Below are positions 44,983 through 52,601 of a stretch of DNA of 64,000 nt, piece by piece. How positions within the stretch are numbered: the stretch's first letter is position 1; each line of letters opens with the position of its first letter. The DNA is from Streptomyces sp. Root1304. GTDB taxonomy: Bacteria; Actinomycetota; Actinomycetes; Streptomycetales; Streptomycetaceae. The notes under the pieces were generated by a model. The model saw nothing but the letters and a program-made list of their open reading frames with translations, made no database searches and was not told where the DNA came from. A program made the translations under genes and the position numbers. The stretch is taken from assembly GCF_001426405.1 (NCBI RefSeq), contig NZ_LMEP01000001.1, positions 683,241 to 747,240 of the forward strand. The letters are read 5' to 3'.

Positions 44983-45020
44983 CGACGACGGCCCGACCCG
45001 CACAGTCAGGGCCGTCGTCG
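44983..45020 (+). terminator. Terminator of citrate synthase-like gene
   Basis: CGACGACGGCCC (44983-44994) and GGGCCGTCGTCG (45009-45020), a 12-bp perfect stem with a 14-base loop, 47 bp after the stop. Confidence 0.75.
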
Positions 45021-45064
45021 CATGAGCGGCGGCAGCCGGAGCCGGCTGGCCGCGTACGCCCGCG

Positions 45065-45093
45065 CGGCGGCAGCCGGAGGCCGGCTGCCGCCG
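45065..45093 (-). terminator. Terminator of the 2OG oxygenase gene
   Basis: CGGCGGCAGCCGG (45065-45077) and CCGGCTGCCGCCG (45081-45093) form a 13-bp stem with a 3-base loop, 21 bp beyond the oxygenase stop. A partial copy of the left arm lies at 45025-45044. Confidence 0.7.
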
Positions 45094-45113
45094 CCACGCC
45101 CGTAAGGCGCCGG

Positions 45114-46157
45114 CTAGACCGACAGCGCCGGCTGCGCCTCCGGGTGCAGGAGCAGGTCCGCGTGGTGGCGGGCCGCGACCAGCGGGTGCGCCCGCATCTT
45201 GCCCTTCAGTTCGTTGCGCCCGTACTCGGCGAACAGCGGGTTCGCCGGGTCGGCCGTGACGCCGGGCGCCGTGCCCGCGTACGGGAAGACCAGCGGTTCG
45301 ATGCGGGCGTCGAGCCGCGGGTTGTAGAAGAACGGCACGGAGTAGCGCTCCGTCGCCCCGGGCGGTGAGACGACCCGGTGGTTGGTGGCGACCAGATAGC
45401 CGTTCGTCGCCACTTCGAGCAGCTCGCCCAGGTTCACGACGAACGCGCCGGGCAGCGGCGGCACCTCGTGGAAGTCGCCGTCCTCGCGCTGCACCTGGAG
45501 TCCGCCCACCTGGTCCTGGAGCAGCAGGGTGAGGAAGCCGTAGTCCTTGTGCGCGCCGACGCCCTGGTCGTCACCCTCGCCGCTGCTGCCCGGGTAGCGC
45601 ACCAGCTTGAGGTGCGGGTGGGCGCGCGGCCCGAAGATGCCGTCGTAGAAGTCCGCGGGCGCGCCGATGGAGGCCAGCAGCTCGTGCAGCAGGCGCTCGG
45701 CGACGCCGCTGAGCCGGTCGATCCAGTGCAGGGCGGCGGTCCGCAGCTCGGGGAGGGCCTCGGGCCACTGGTTGGGGCCTTCGAGCCACCAGTAGGGGGC
45801 TTCCCAGGGGGCGGGGACGTGCGCGGGTCGCTCGGCGCCGATGTCGAGCTGGTCGCGCCAGTCGCGGGCGCCCGCGGTGCGTTCGTCGCCGACGCGGGTG
45901 TAGCCGCGGAAGTGCGGCGAGTTGATGTTGTCGAGGGCGAGCCGGTCGGCCTCGGGCAGCGCGAAGAAGGCGCGCATGGCGGAGGTCAGGGCCCGGGTCT
46001 CGGCCTCGGTGACGCCGTGCCCGATGAGCTGGAAGAAGCCCACGTCGTGGGCGGCGGAGTGGAGCTGTGCGTGGAGGAGGCGCCGGGCCTGCGGGTCCCG
46101 GTCGGCGGCGGAGAGGTCGACGATGGGGAGCTGCGAGGTGTACGAGCTGCGAGTCAT
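45114..46157 (-). CDS. Isopenicillin-N-synthase-family 2-oxoglutarate/Fe(II) oxygenase
   Basis: A 347-residue protein with the N-terminal DIOX_N motif (QLPIVDLSAADRD, then GFFQLIGHGV) and the double-stranded beta-helix. Iron ligands are H203 and D205 (GAHKDYGFLT) and H260 (TNHRVVSP); the 2OG-binding R271 and S273 are in RYSVPFF. The site is complete, so it should be an active hydroxylase or oxidase. The substrate is not apparent. A 24-residue leader peptide lies 137 bp upstream on the same strand, suggesting attenuation control. Confidence 0.88.
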   Translation of the reverse strand: MTRSSYTSQLPIVDLSAADRDPQARRLLHAQLHSAAHDVGFFQLIGHGVTEAETRALTSAMRAFFALPEADRLALDNINSPHFRGYTRVGDERTAGARDWRDQLDIGAERPAHVPAPWEAPYWWLEGPNQWPEALPELRTAALHWIDRLSGVAERLLHELLASIGAPADFYDGIFGPRAHPHLKLVRYPGSSGEGDDQGVGAHKDYGFLTLLLQDQVGGLQVQREDGDFHEVPPLPGAFVVNLGELLEVATNGYLVATNHRVVSPPGATERYSVPFFYNPRLDARIEPLVFPYAGTAPGVTADPANPLFAEYGRNELKGKMRAHPLVAARHHADLLLHPEAQPALSV

Positions 46158-46293
46158 GGATGCGTCCGCGGGGTCTACGGGTGCCCGGGGCGGCCGCCAG
46201 GGGTGGGGCGGGGGCCACGGGTGCCGGTCGGCAGGGGCTCTGGACGAGGGACCCGTGGGTGGGGGGCGTGGTGTGGCCCCGGTGCCGTGAGGG

Positions 46294-46368
46294 TCAGGCG
46301 GAGCGGCGACAGCTCATGCTCGTGACGCGGACGAAGTCCACGTGGCGGCGGCGTACGAGCGTAGGCAT
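46294..46368 (-). CDS. Short leader peptide upstream of 2OG oxygenase
   Basis: A 24-codon ORF, ATG to TGA, encoding MPTLVRRRHVDFVRVTSM and ending in CRRSA after one Ser. It matches the actinobacterial putative leader peptide pattern (basic start, HVD-x-VRVTS core, Cys near the end) usually found before sulfur or cysteine metabolism genes. There is no ribosome site; a TACGCT -10-like hexamer lies just upstream, so translation may be leaderless. An 8-bp inverted repeat (46215-46222 with 46251-46258) between it and the oxygenase could be part of an attenuator. Cys is residue 20. Confidence 0.72.
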   Translation of the reverse strand: MPTLVRRRHVDFVRVTSMSCRRSA

Positions 46369-46535
46369 GGGACCAGCGTACTGCGGCGGGGCGGGTTCGA
46401 CTGTGGCCCGCGTCACGTCCCGCGGCCGGTGGTCCAGGGGTGTTCAAAGGGGCGGCGGTACGCGAAGATCACCGCCACGCATGTCAAGCGCATGCCAATC
46501 ATCTCGTCGCAGCATCCCAACGCAGGAGGATGTCC

Positions 46536-47576
46536 ATGAGTCGCCGCCCGTCCCGCGGCCTGATCGCCGCGGCCACCGCCACCGCGGCCGTCGCCGCCAC
46601 CGCCGCGCTCCTCCCCTCCGCCGGCGCCTCGGCCGCGTCGCTCCCCCAGGCCCGGGTCTTCATGGTGAACCCGGTCCAGTCCTCGGGCGACCAGTCCCTC
46701 GCCGACCACAAGGACGCGGCGAGCGACATCCCCGCCTCCGCGTACGCCACCGTCACGCTGCGGAACCTCGACGCGAGCGGCGCGCTGTCCGGCAGGTGGG
46801 CCGCCGTCCGCTCGGAGACCGGCAAGCCCGCCGCGGTCGCCGGCGCCGGCTCGTACGACCGCTCGGACGACGAGTTCGAGCAGGTCATGGCGTACTTCTG
46901 GGTCAACGAGGCGCAGGAGTACCTCCAGGGCCTGGGCTTCGGCAGCGAGCTGCCGGGCGCCAACGACCGGGTGCAGCCGGTCCGCCTCAACCAGTGGGGC
47001 GCCGACAACTCCTTCTTCACCGACAAGAAGGCCGAGATCCGCTTCGGCAAGGGCGGGGTGGACGACGCCGAGGACGCCGAGGTGATCGTCCACGAGTACG
47101 GCCACGCCGTGCACAACGCCCAGGTGCCCGGCTTCGGTTCGTCCCCCGAGGCGGGTGCGATCGGCGAGGCCTTCGGCGACTACCTGGCCGTGGAGGTCGG
47201 CTCGAACGCGGTCACGAAGTACGGCTGGCCGATGAAGGCCGACCTGGCCTGCGTCGGCGACTGGGACTCGACCGGCTACAGCGCGGCCCCGCACTGCCTG
47301 CGCCGGATCGACGGCACCAAGACGTACGCGGACGTCGAGGGCGAGGTCCACGCGGACGGCGAGATCTGGTCCCGGGCGCTCTTCGACATCCGGGGCAAGC
47401 TCGGCGCCCGCACCGCCGACCGGATCATCGTGAACGCCCAGTTCGGCTTCGCCGCCGACACGACCTTCGAGGACGCGGCCCTGAAGACGGTCGCGACCGC
47501 GCAGAAGATGTACGGCACGACGGCGGCGAACGCCGTGCGCGACGCCTTCCGCGCACGGGCGATCCCGGGCGTCTAG
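46536..47576 (+). CDS. Secreted zinc metallopeptidase
   Basis: A 346-residue protein with a Sec signal peptide (SRRPSRG, then an Ala-rich hydrophobic core, cleavage near ASAAS). The zincin motif HEYGH is at 186-190, and E211 in GEAFGDYLA is the likely third ligand, as in fungalysin-like (M36-related) or thermolysin-like proteases. ATG 46536 is 6 bases from GGAGG; another ATG lies at 46530. The propeptide is very short. It ends 4 bp into the convergent TetR gene. Confidence 0.82.
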   Translation: MSRRPSRGLIAAATATAAVAATAALLPSAGASAASLPQARVFMVNPVQSSGDQSLADHKDAASDIPASAYATVTLRNLDASGALSGRWAAVRSETGKPAAVAGAGSYDRSDDEFEQVMAYFWVNEAQEYLQGLGFGSELPGANDRVQPVRLNQWGADNSFFTDKKAEIRFGKGGVDDAEDAEVIVHEYGHAVHNAQVPGFGSSPEAGAIGEAFGDYLAVEVGSNAVTKYGWPMKADLACVGDWDSTGYSAAPHCLRRIDGTKTYADVEGEVHADGEIWSRALFDIRGKLGARTADRIIVNAQFGFAADTTFEDAALKTVATAQKMYGTTAANAVRDAFRARAIPGV

Positions 47577-48208
47577 TCGTTCAGCGCCTCGTTCACCAGC
47601 CGCGCCCACTGGGACACCACACGGTCCCGGCGGGCGCGGTCGTCCGTGAGGAGGGTCGCGAGGCCCAGGCCCCTGGCCATGTCCAGGAGGCCCTGCACGG
47701 TCTCGCGGACTCCGGGGCGGGACTCGTCGGCGCCGAGCACCTCGACGGCGATCCGGTGCGACTCGCGCCCGACGCGGGCCTCCAGCTCCGTGACCCGTTC
47801 ACGGAGCTGTTCCTCGTCGGAGGCGGCGACCCACAGGTGGAGCGCGGCCCGGAAGAGGGGCCCGGTGTAGAGGCCGACGAGCGCGGCGACGGCCTGTTCG
47901 CGGTCGTCCGTGCGGACCGCCCGCAGGGCCTGCGAGCGCTCCTCCGCCACGTACTCGACGGCGGCGGTGAACAGGTCCTCGCGGGTCGGGAAGTGGTGCT
48001 GGGCGGCCCCCCGGGACACTCCGGCCCGCTCGGCGACGACGGCGACCGTGGAGCCCGCCCAGCCGTGCTCGGCCAGGCAGGACACGGCGGCTTCGAGGAG
48101 CCGCTGCCGGGTGGCCCGGCTGCGGTCCTGCTTGGGGTTCCGGTCGGGCCTGGCGGTCCCGTCCGGCTTGGAGTTCCGGTCCGGCTTGGGCGCGGTCACA
48201 GCCGCCAT
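47573..48208 (-). CDS. TetR-family regulator of acyl-CoA metabolism (inferred)
   Basis: A 211-residue protein. Residues about 28-75 are a TetR DNA-binding domain (ATRQRLLEAAVSCLAEHGWAGSTVAVVAERAGVSRGAAQHHF). The ligand domain is helical and Leu/Ala-rich. The Lys/Pro/Arg-rich first 25 residues contain short repeats. It overlaps the hydratase gene by 13 bp and is last in the operon led by the acyl-CoA ligase. The palindrome shared by this operon and the carboxylase operon is its probable target, with an acyl-CoA as likely ligand. Confidence 0.88.
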   Translation of the reverse strand: MAAVTAPKPDRNSKPDGTARPDRNPKQDRSRATRQRLLEAAVSCLAEHGWAGSTVAVVAERAGVSRGAAQHHFPTREDLFTAAVEYVAEERSQALRAVRTDDREQAVAALVGLYTGPLFRAALHLWVAASDEEQLRERVTELEARVGRESHRIAVEVLGADESRPGVRETVQGLLDMARGLGLATLLTDDRARRDRVVSQWARLVNEALND

Positions 48209-48918
48209 GCGGGGTCCCGTCGTTCGAGGAAGGCCGTCATCCCCTCGCGTGCCTCGGCCGAGGCGAAGAGCGTGGCCGACCTCTGCACCAGGTCCTCCGC
48301 GTCACGTTCGAAGGTCTCCAGGACTCTAGCGGTGACCAGCCGCTTCGCCTCCCGCAGGCCCTGCGGGGAGGCGGCGCGGAAGGAGTCGAGGATGCCCGGG
48401 AGGGCCTCCTCGCCGGCCGTCACCAGGCCCATGCCGATCGCCTCCGGGACGCCGAACCGCTCGCCCGTCAGGTAGTAGCGGGAGGCCGCGCGCGGTTCGA
48501 GGGTGGGGAGGAGGGTGAGGGAGATGACGGCGGGCGCGACGCCGATCCGTACCTCCGTGAGGGCGAAGTCCGCCCGCTCCCCCGCCACCACGAGGTCACA
48601 GGCGCCGAGCAGGCCGAGGCCGCCGGCCCGTACGTGCCCGGTGACGTGGCCGACGACCGGTTTCGGCAGCTCGACGAGCTGACGGAGCAGGTCCACGAAG
48701 GCGTACGGGCTCGCGGGGCCCTTCAGGTCGGCGCCCGCGCTGAACGTGGAGCCGGTGTGGGTGAGGACGACGGCCCGGACCGCCGGGTCCTTGCCGCAGT
48801 CGGTGAGCGCGTCGGCGAGTTCGGCGACGAGCGCGGCCGACAGCGCGTTGCGGTTGGCCGGGGAGTCGAGGGCGAGCGTGGTGACGCCCCGTTCCTCGGT
48901 GACGGCGACCAGGGTCAT
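48196..48918 (-). CDS. Enoyl-CoA hydratase/isomerase family protein
   Basis: A 240-residue crotonase-fold protein with the oxyanion-hole segments STFSAGADLKGP and HVRAGGLGLLGACDLVVAGE. In classic hydratases the second carries one catalytic Glu and a further Glu follows; here the residues after GGLGLLGACDL do not show the usual Glu pair clearly, so hydration versus isomerisation or C-C cleavage is open. ATG 48918 overlaps the ligase stop by 4 bp. It would act on the unsaturated CoA ester made by the dehydrogenase at 51468. Confidence 0.88.
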   Translation of the reverse strand: MTLVAVTEERGVTTLALDSPANRNALSAALVAELADALTDCGKDPAVRAVVLTHTGSTFSAGADLKGPASPYAFVDLLRQLVELPKPVVGHVTGHVRAGGLGLLGACDLVVAGERADFALTEVRIGVAPAVISLTLLPTLEPRAASRYYLTGERFGVPEAIGMGLVTAGEEALPGILDSFRAASPQGLREAKRLVTARVLETFERDAEDLVQRSATLFASAEAREGMTAFLERRDPAWRL

Positions 48919-50492
48919 GCGCGGTCCCTCAATTCCCTGCGGAGGATCTTCCCGGAGGCCGCCCGGGGCACGGTGTCGATGAACTCGACGCTGCGGACCT
49001 TCTTGTACGGGGAGACGCGGGCGGCGACGTACGCCATGACGTCCTCGGCGGTGAGGCCGGGCGCGGCGGGCTGGCGTACGACGAAGGCCCTGGGCGTCTC
49101 GGTCCCGTCGGCGTCGGTGACGCCGATGACGGCGGCGTCGGCTATCCCCTCGTGGGTGAGGAGGAGCGCTTCGAGTTCGGCGGGGGCGACCTGGAAGCCC
49201 TTGTACTTGATGAGTTCCTTGACGCGGTCGACGACGAACAGCCAGCCGTCCTCGTCGACGCGGCCGATGTCGCCGGTGTGCACCCAGCCGTCGGCGTCGA
49301 TCATCGCGGCGGTGGCGTCGGGCCGGCCGAGGTAGCCCTTCATGACCTGGGGGCCCCGGATGGCGACCTCGCCCTCCTCGCCGGGCGCCGCGTCCTTCGC
49401 CGGGTCGTCGAGGGACAGGATGCGCATCTCGGTGGAGGGCAGCAGCTTGCCGACGGTGCCGGGCGGCGGGTTCGGGGCGCCGAGCGGGACGACGTGGGTG
49501 CCCGGGGACAGCTCCGTCATGCCGTACGCCTGGAGGACCGGCGGCAGCCCGAGCCGGGCCGAGCACGCCTGGGCGAGGGCCGCGTCGAGCGGGGCGGCGG
49601 CGCTGACGACGTACTCCAGGGAGGAGAGGTCGTAGTCGGCGACGGCCGGGTGCTTGGCGAGCGCGAGCACGATCGGCGGGGCGACGTACAGGCCGTTGAT
49701 CCGGTGCTCCTGGATGGCGCCGAGGAAGGTGTCGAGCTCGAAGCGGGGCAGGACGACGACGGTGGCGCCCCGGCGGAGGGGGGCGTTCATGAGAGCCGTG
49801 AGCCCGTAGATGTGAAAAAAGGGAAGAATGGCAAGGATTCGGTCACCCGGGCCCATCGGGATGACCGGCTCCAGCTGGGCCAGGTTGGTGGCGATGGACG
49901 TGTGCGTGAGCATCACGCCCTTGGGGACGCCGGTGGTGCCGGAGGAGTACGGGAGGGCCGCCACGTTCCGGTCGGGGTCGATGACGATCTCGGGGAGCGC
50001 CTCGGTGGAGCCGAGGAAGGCCTGCAGCGAGCGGACGCCCTCACCCTCCGGGGCCTGGTCGCAGACGAAGATCTCCTCGATGCCGCCGGCGAGTTCGGCC
50101 GCCGCGCGGGCGGCGGCGAGCAGCGGCGAGACGGTGACGATCCACCGCGCCGAGGAGTCGCGCAGCTGCTTCGCGAACTCCTCGGGCGTGGCCAGCGGGT
50201 GCACGGTGGTGACGGCCGCGCCGGCGCGGGTGGCGGCGTAGAACGCGATGGGGAACAGCACGGTGTTGGGGCTGTGCAGCGCGAGCACGTCCCCCTTCCG
50301 CACACCGGCCCCGGCGAGCCCGGCGGCGACCTTCCGGTGGAAGGCGTCGACCTGCCCGTAGGTGAGGGTCAGCCCCCCGGCCCCGTCGACGAGGGCCGGG
50401 GTGTCGCCGTACTCGGCGGCGCGGCCGAGTACGACGTCATGGATCGGCAGGGAGAGGGACGGAACGGCCTCGTACTCGCTGTGGAACACCAT
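48915..50492 (-). CDS. 4-coumarate-CoA-ligase-like acyl-CoA ligase
   Basis: A 525-residue ANL enzyme. The adenylate loop YSSGTTGVPKG is at 182-192; then come LPFFHIYGLTALMN, QAYGMTELSPGTH, GWVHTGDIGRVDEDGWLFVVDRVKELIKYKGFQVAP and a C-terminal PRAASGKILRRELR with the catalytic Lys. This is the complete motif set. Start ATG 50492 follows CAGGGGGTC; the frame is open upstream to 50582. It heads an operon with a hydratase and TetR, behind the shared palindrome at 50578-50598. Confidence 0.9.
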   Translation of the reverse strand: MVFHSEYEAVPSLSLPIHDVVLGRAAEYGDTPALVDGAGGLTLTYGQVDAFHRKVAAGLAGAGVRKGDVLALHSPNTVLFPIAFYAATRAGAAVTTVHPLATPEEFAKQLRDSSARWIVTVSPLLAAARAAAELAGGIEEIFVCDQAPEGEGVRSLQAFLGSTEALPEIVIDPDRNVAALPYSSGTTGVPKGVMLTHTSIATNLAQLEPVIPMGPGDRILAILPFFHIYGLTALMNAPLRRGATVVVLPRFELDTFLGAIQEHRINGLYVAPPIVLALAKHPAVADYDLSSLEYVVSAAAPLDAALAQACSARLGLPPVLQAYGMTELSPGTHVVPLGAPNPPPGTVGKLLPSTEMRILSLDDPAKDAAPGEEGEVAIRGPQVMKGYLGRPDATAAMIDADGWVHTGDIGRVDEDGWLFVVDRVKELIKYKGFQVAPAELEALLLTHEGIADAAVIGVTDADGTETPRAFVVRQPAAPGLTAEDVMAYVAARVSPYKKVRSVEFIDTVPRAASGKILRRELRDRA

Positions 50493-50577
50493 GCGTTGAC
50501 CCCCTGGAGAGGTGAGAGTGGACGCCAGGATCGCGGCTGCGGGCGGGACTTGGGGAGACCCTGTCAGCCCTCCGAAA

Positions 50578-50598
50578 AACAATCAAGCGTGCCTGCAT
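50578..50598. promoter_or_regulatory. Palindromic operator, CAAGC type (site A)
   Basis: AACAATCAAGC-GT-GCCTGCAT: half-sites CAAGC (50584-50588) and GCCTG (50591-50595), one mismatch from a perfect 5-bp inverted repeat. It lies about 90 bp upstream of the ligase start. The sequence AACAATCAAGCGTGC is identical to site B before the carboxylase operon. Confidence 0.7.
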
Positions 50599-50616
50599 GG
50601 TTTGTGGGACGGCGGT

Positions 50617-51240
50617 TCAGCCTTCGCAGGCGACTCCGTCGCCGTCGCGGTCGAGGTGGCTGTCGTAGCCGGGTTCCCCGCGGTGGATGGGGGCGGCGCC
50701 GGCCGCGCGGACGGCGGTGCAGTTCGCGTAGTAGACCTCTTCGGGTGCGTCCTCGGTCGTCCGTACGGGCTCCGGCTCGCGGGTGGTGGGGGCCGGTGCC
50801 GGGGTGCGGGTCGGCCTGGGGGCCGTGGTCCGGGGCGGGGCCGTGGTCGGTTCCGGGGTCGGCTCGGCCGTGGTGGGCTCCGGAGTCGGGGTGGGCGACT
50901 GGGTGGTCGGCGCCGCTTCCGGGGTGGTCGGCGGCGGGGTGGTGGGGGTCGGCTCGGTGGCCGTCGGGGTCGCCGGGGCCGTGACCGTCACGGCGGGCTT
51001 CGGGTCGTCGGTGCCGTTCTCCTTCGGGTCGTCGACGGCGAGGGCGAAGACGAACCACAGGGCCGACACGACCGTCACCACGATCTTGGTCCGGCCGGTC
51101 CAGCGGCTCAGCCAGGCCAGGGCTATGCCCCCCGGCGGGAAGATCACCAGCAGGGCGATGACCAGGGCCGGATGCTGCCACCAGCGCCGCTGCGGCACCC
51201 ACGGCGGCGGGCTCTGGTACGGGTTGGGCTGCTGGTACAC
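50617..51240 (-). CDS. Excalibur-domain membrane protein
   Basis: A 207-residue protein with a hydrophobic pair of segments near residues 25-72, a long Thr/Pro-rich linker (about 80-160), and a C-terminal excalibur calcium-binding domain. In that domain YYANCTAVRAAGAAPI, DRDGDGVACE and the paired Cys follow the usual pattern. It probably sits in the membrane with the excalibur domain outside. It is upstream of the ligase gene on the same strand and has its own promoter region. Confidence 0.88.
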   Translation of the reverse strand: MYQQPNPYQSPPPWVPQRRWWQHPALVIALLVIFPPGGIALAWLSRWTGRTKIVVTVVSALWFVFALAVDDPKENGTDDPKPAVTVTAPATPTATEPTPTTPPPTTPEAAPTTQSPTPTPEPTTAEPTPEPTTAPPRTTAPRPTRTPAPAPTTREPEPVRTTEDAPEEVYYANCTAVRAAGAAPIHRGEPGYDSHLDRDGDGVACEG

Positions 51241-51366
51241 GCGCGTCTCTCCCCTGGCTCACGGCCCTGAGATGTGGCCGAAGTGGGGGGATCGTACACG
51301 CGGCCTTCACAACCGGAGGGCGGATTGGCCGAGATGAGACATCAGGACGGCCCGGCAGCGGCCGGG

Positions 51367-51424
51367 CCGGCCGGGACGGTTCACGTCGCCGACGTCCGGC
51401 CGGGACGGTACGCGTCGCCGACGG
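51367..51424. repeat. 29-bp direct repeat, two copies
   Basis: CCGGCCGGGACGGT followed by CACGTCGCCGACG-like sequence, starting at 51367 and 51396. Copies differ at a few bases. Non-coding, next to a terminator hairpin. Confidence 0.65.
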
Positions 51425-51450
51425 CCGCCCGCCCGGGGCCACGGCCGTCG
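51419..51450 (-). terminator. Terminator of the carboxylase operon
   Basis: CGACGGCCG (51419-51427) and CGGCCGTCG (51442-51450), a 9-bp perfect stem with a 14-base loop, 18 bp beyond the acyl-CoA dehydrogenase stop. Confidence 0.65.
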
Positions 51451-51467
51451 ACGACCACGACCGGGAA

Positions 51468-52601
51468 TCAGTACGACTTGGGCAGCCCCAGCGAGTGGCT
51501 CGACACGTAGTTCAGGATCATCTCCCTGCTGACGGGGGCGATCCGGGCCACCCGCGCCGCCGTGATCAGGCGGGCGATCCCGAACTCCTTGGTGAGGCCG
51601 TTGCCGCCGAGCGTGTGCACGGCGGTGTCGACGGCCTTCACACAGGCCTCCGCCGCCGCGTACTTCGCCATGTTCGCGGCCTCGCCCGCACCCACGTCGT
51701 CACCCGCGTCGTACAGCCGCGCCGCCTTCTGCATCATCAGACGGGCGAGTTCGATCTCGATGTGGGCCTGTGCGAGGGGGTGGGCGATGGCCTGGTGGGC
51801 GCCGATCGGCGCCTTCCAGACCTGGCGCTCCTTCGCGTAGGCCACCGCCCGGTCCAGGGCGTGACGGCCCATGCCGATCGCGAACGCGGCCGTCATGATC
51901 CGCTCCGGGTTGAGCCCGGCGAAGAGCTGGAGCAGGCCCGCGTCCTCGTCGCCGACGAGCGCCTCCGCCGGCAGGTGGACGTCGTCGAGGGTCAGCTCGA
52001 ACTGCTTCTCGTCCGCGTCGAGTTCCATCTCGATGTGACGCCGCCCGAAGCCGGGGGCATCACGCGGGACGATGAACAGGCAGGGCTTGAGGCTGCCGGT
52101 GCGGGCGTCCGAGGTGCGGCCGACGATGAGGGTCGCGTCCGCGATGTCGACCCCGGAGACGAACACCTTCCGCCCGTTGAGCACCCAGCCGTCCTCGGTG
52201 CGGGTGGCGGTGGTGGTGATGCGGTGCGAGTTGGAACCCGCGTCGGGCTCGGTGATGCCGAAGGCCATCGTCTTCGAGCCGTCCGCGAGGCCGGGGAGCC
52301 AGGCCCGCTTCTGCTCCTCCGTACCGAAGCGGGAGATGACCGTGCCGCAGATGGCGGGCGACACCACCATCATCAGGAGCGGGGCCCCGGCGGCGCCCGT
52401 CTCCTCCAGGACGAGGGACAGCTCGGCGATGCCGCCGCCCCCGCCGCCGTACTCCTCGGGGAGGTTCACGCCCAGGTAGCCGAGCTTCCCGGCCTCCGCC
52501 CACAGGGCGGCCCGGTCGAAGCCGGGGCCGTGGCGTCGCCCCAGCGCGGTGACGGCGGCGCGGAGTTCGGTGTGTTCCTGCGGCTCGATGTCGGTGCTCA
52601 T
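51468..52601 (-). CDS. Acyl-CoA dehydrogenase (citronellyl/isovaleryl-like)
   Basis: A 377-residue acyl-CoA dehydrogenase. Motifs: GYLGVNLPEEYGG, MAFGITEPDAGSNSH for FAD and substrate binding, KERQVWKAPIGAHQAIAHPLAQAH, and HTLGGNGLTKEFGIARLITAARVARIAPVSREMI near the C-terminus. The ATG overlaps the biotin carboxylase stop by 4 bp. Last gene of the operon, it would form the 2,3-enoyl-CoA that the biotin-dependent carboxylase then carboxylates, as in leucine or acyclic terpene breakdown. Confidence 0.9.
   Translation of the reverse strand: MSTDIEPQEHTELRAAVTALGRRHGPGFDRAALWAEAGKLGYLGVNLPEEYGGGGGGIAELSLVLEETGAAGAPLLMMVVSPAICGTVISRFGTEEQKRAWLPGLADGSKTMAFGITEPDAGSNSHRITTTATRTEDGWVLNGRKVFVSGVDIADATLIVGRTSDARTGSLKPCLFIVPRDAPGFGRRHIEMELDADEKQFELTLDDVHLPAEALVGDEDAGLLQLFAGLNPERIMTAAFAIGMGRHALDRAVAYAKERQVWKAPIGAHQAIAHPLAQAHIEIELARLMMQKAARLYDAGDDVGAGEAANMAKYAAAEACVKAVDTAVHTLGGNGLTKEFGIARLITAARVARIAPVSREMILNYVSSHSLGLPKSY

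Noticed and set aside
46478..46496. CAAGCGCATG resembling the CAAGC operator upstream of the metallopeptidase
   Set aside because: Only one half-site matches, the other half is not complementary, and the AAACAAT flank is missing.
51270..51345. Possible tRNA near the excalibur gene start
   Set aside because: Some stem-like pairs exist, but no T-arm GTTC sequence, no consistent acceptor stem and no CCA; it does not fold as a cloverleaf by inspection.
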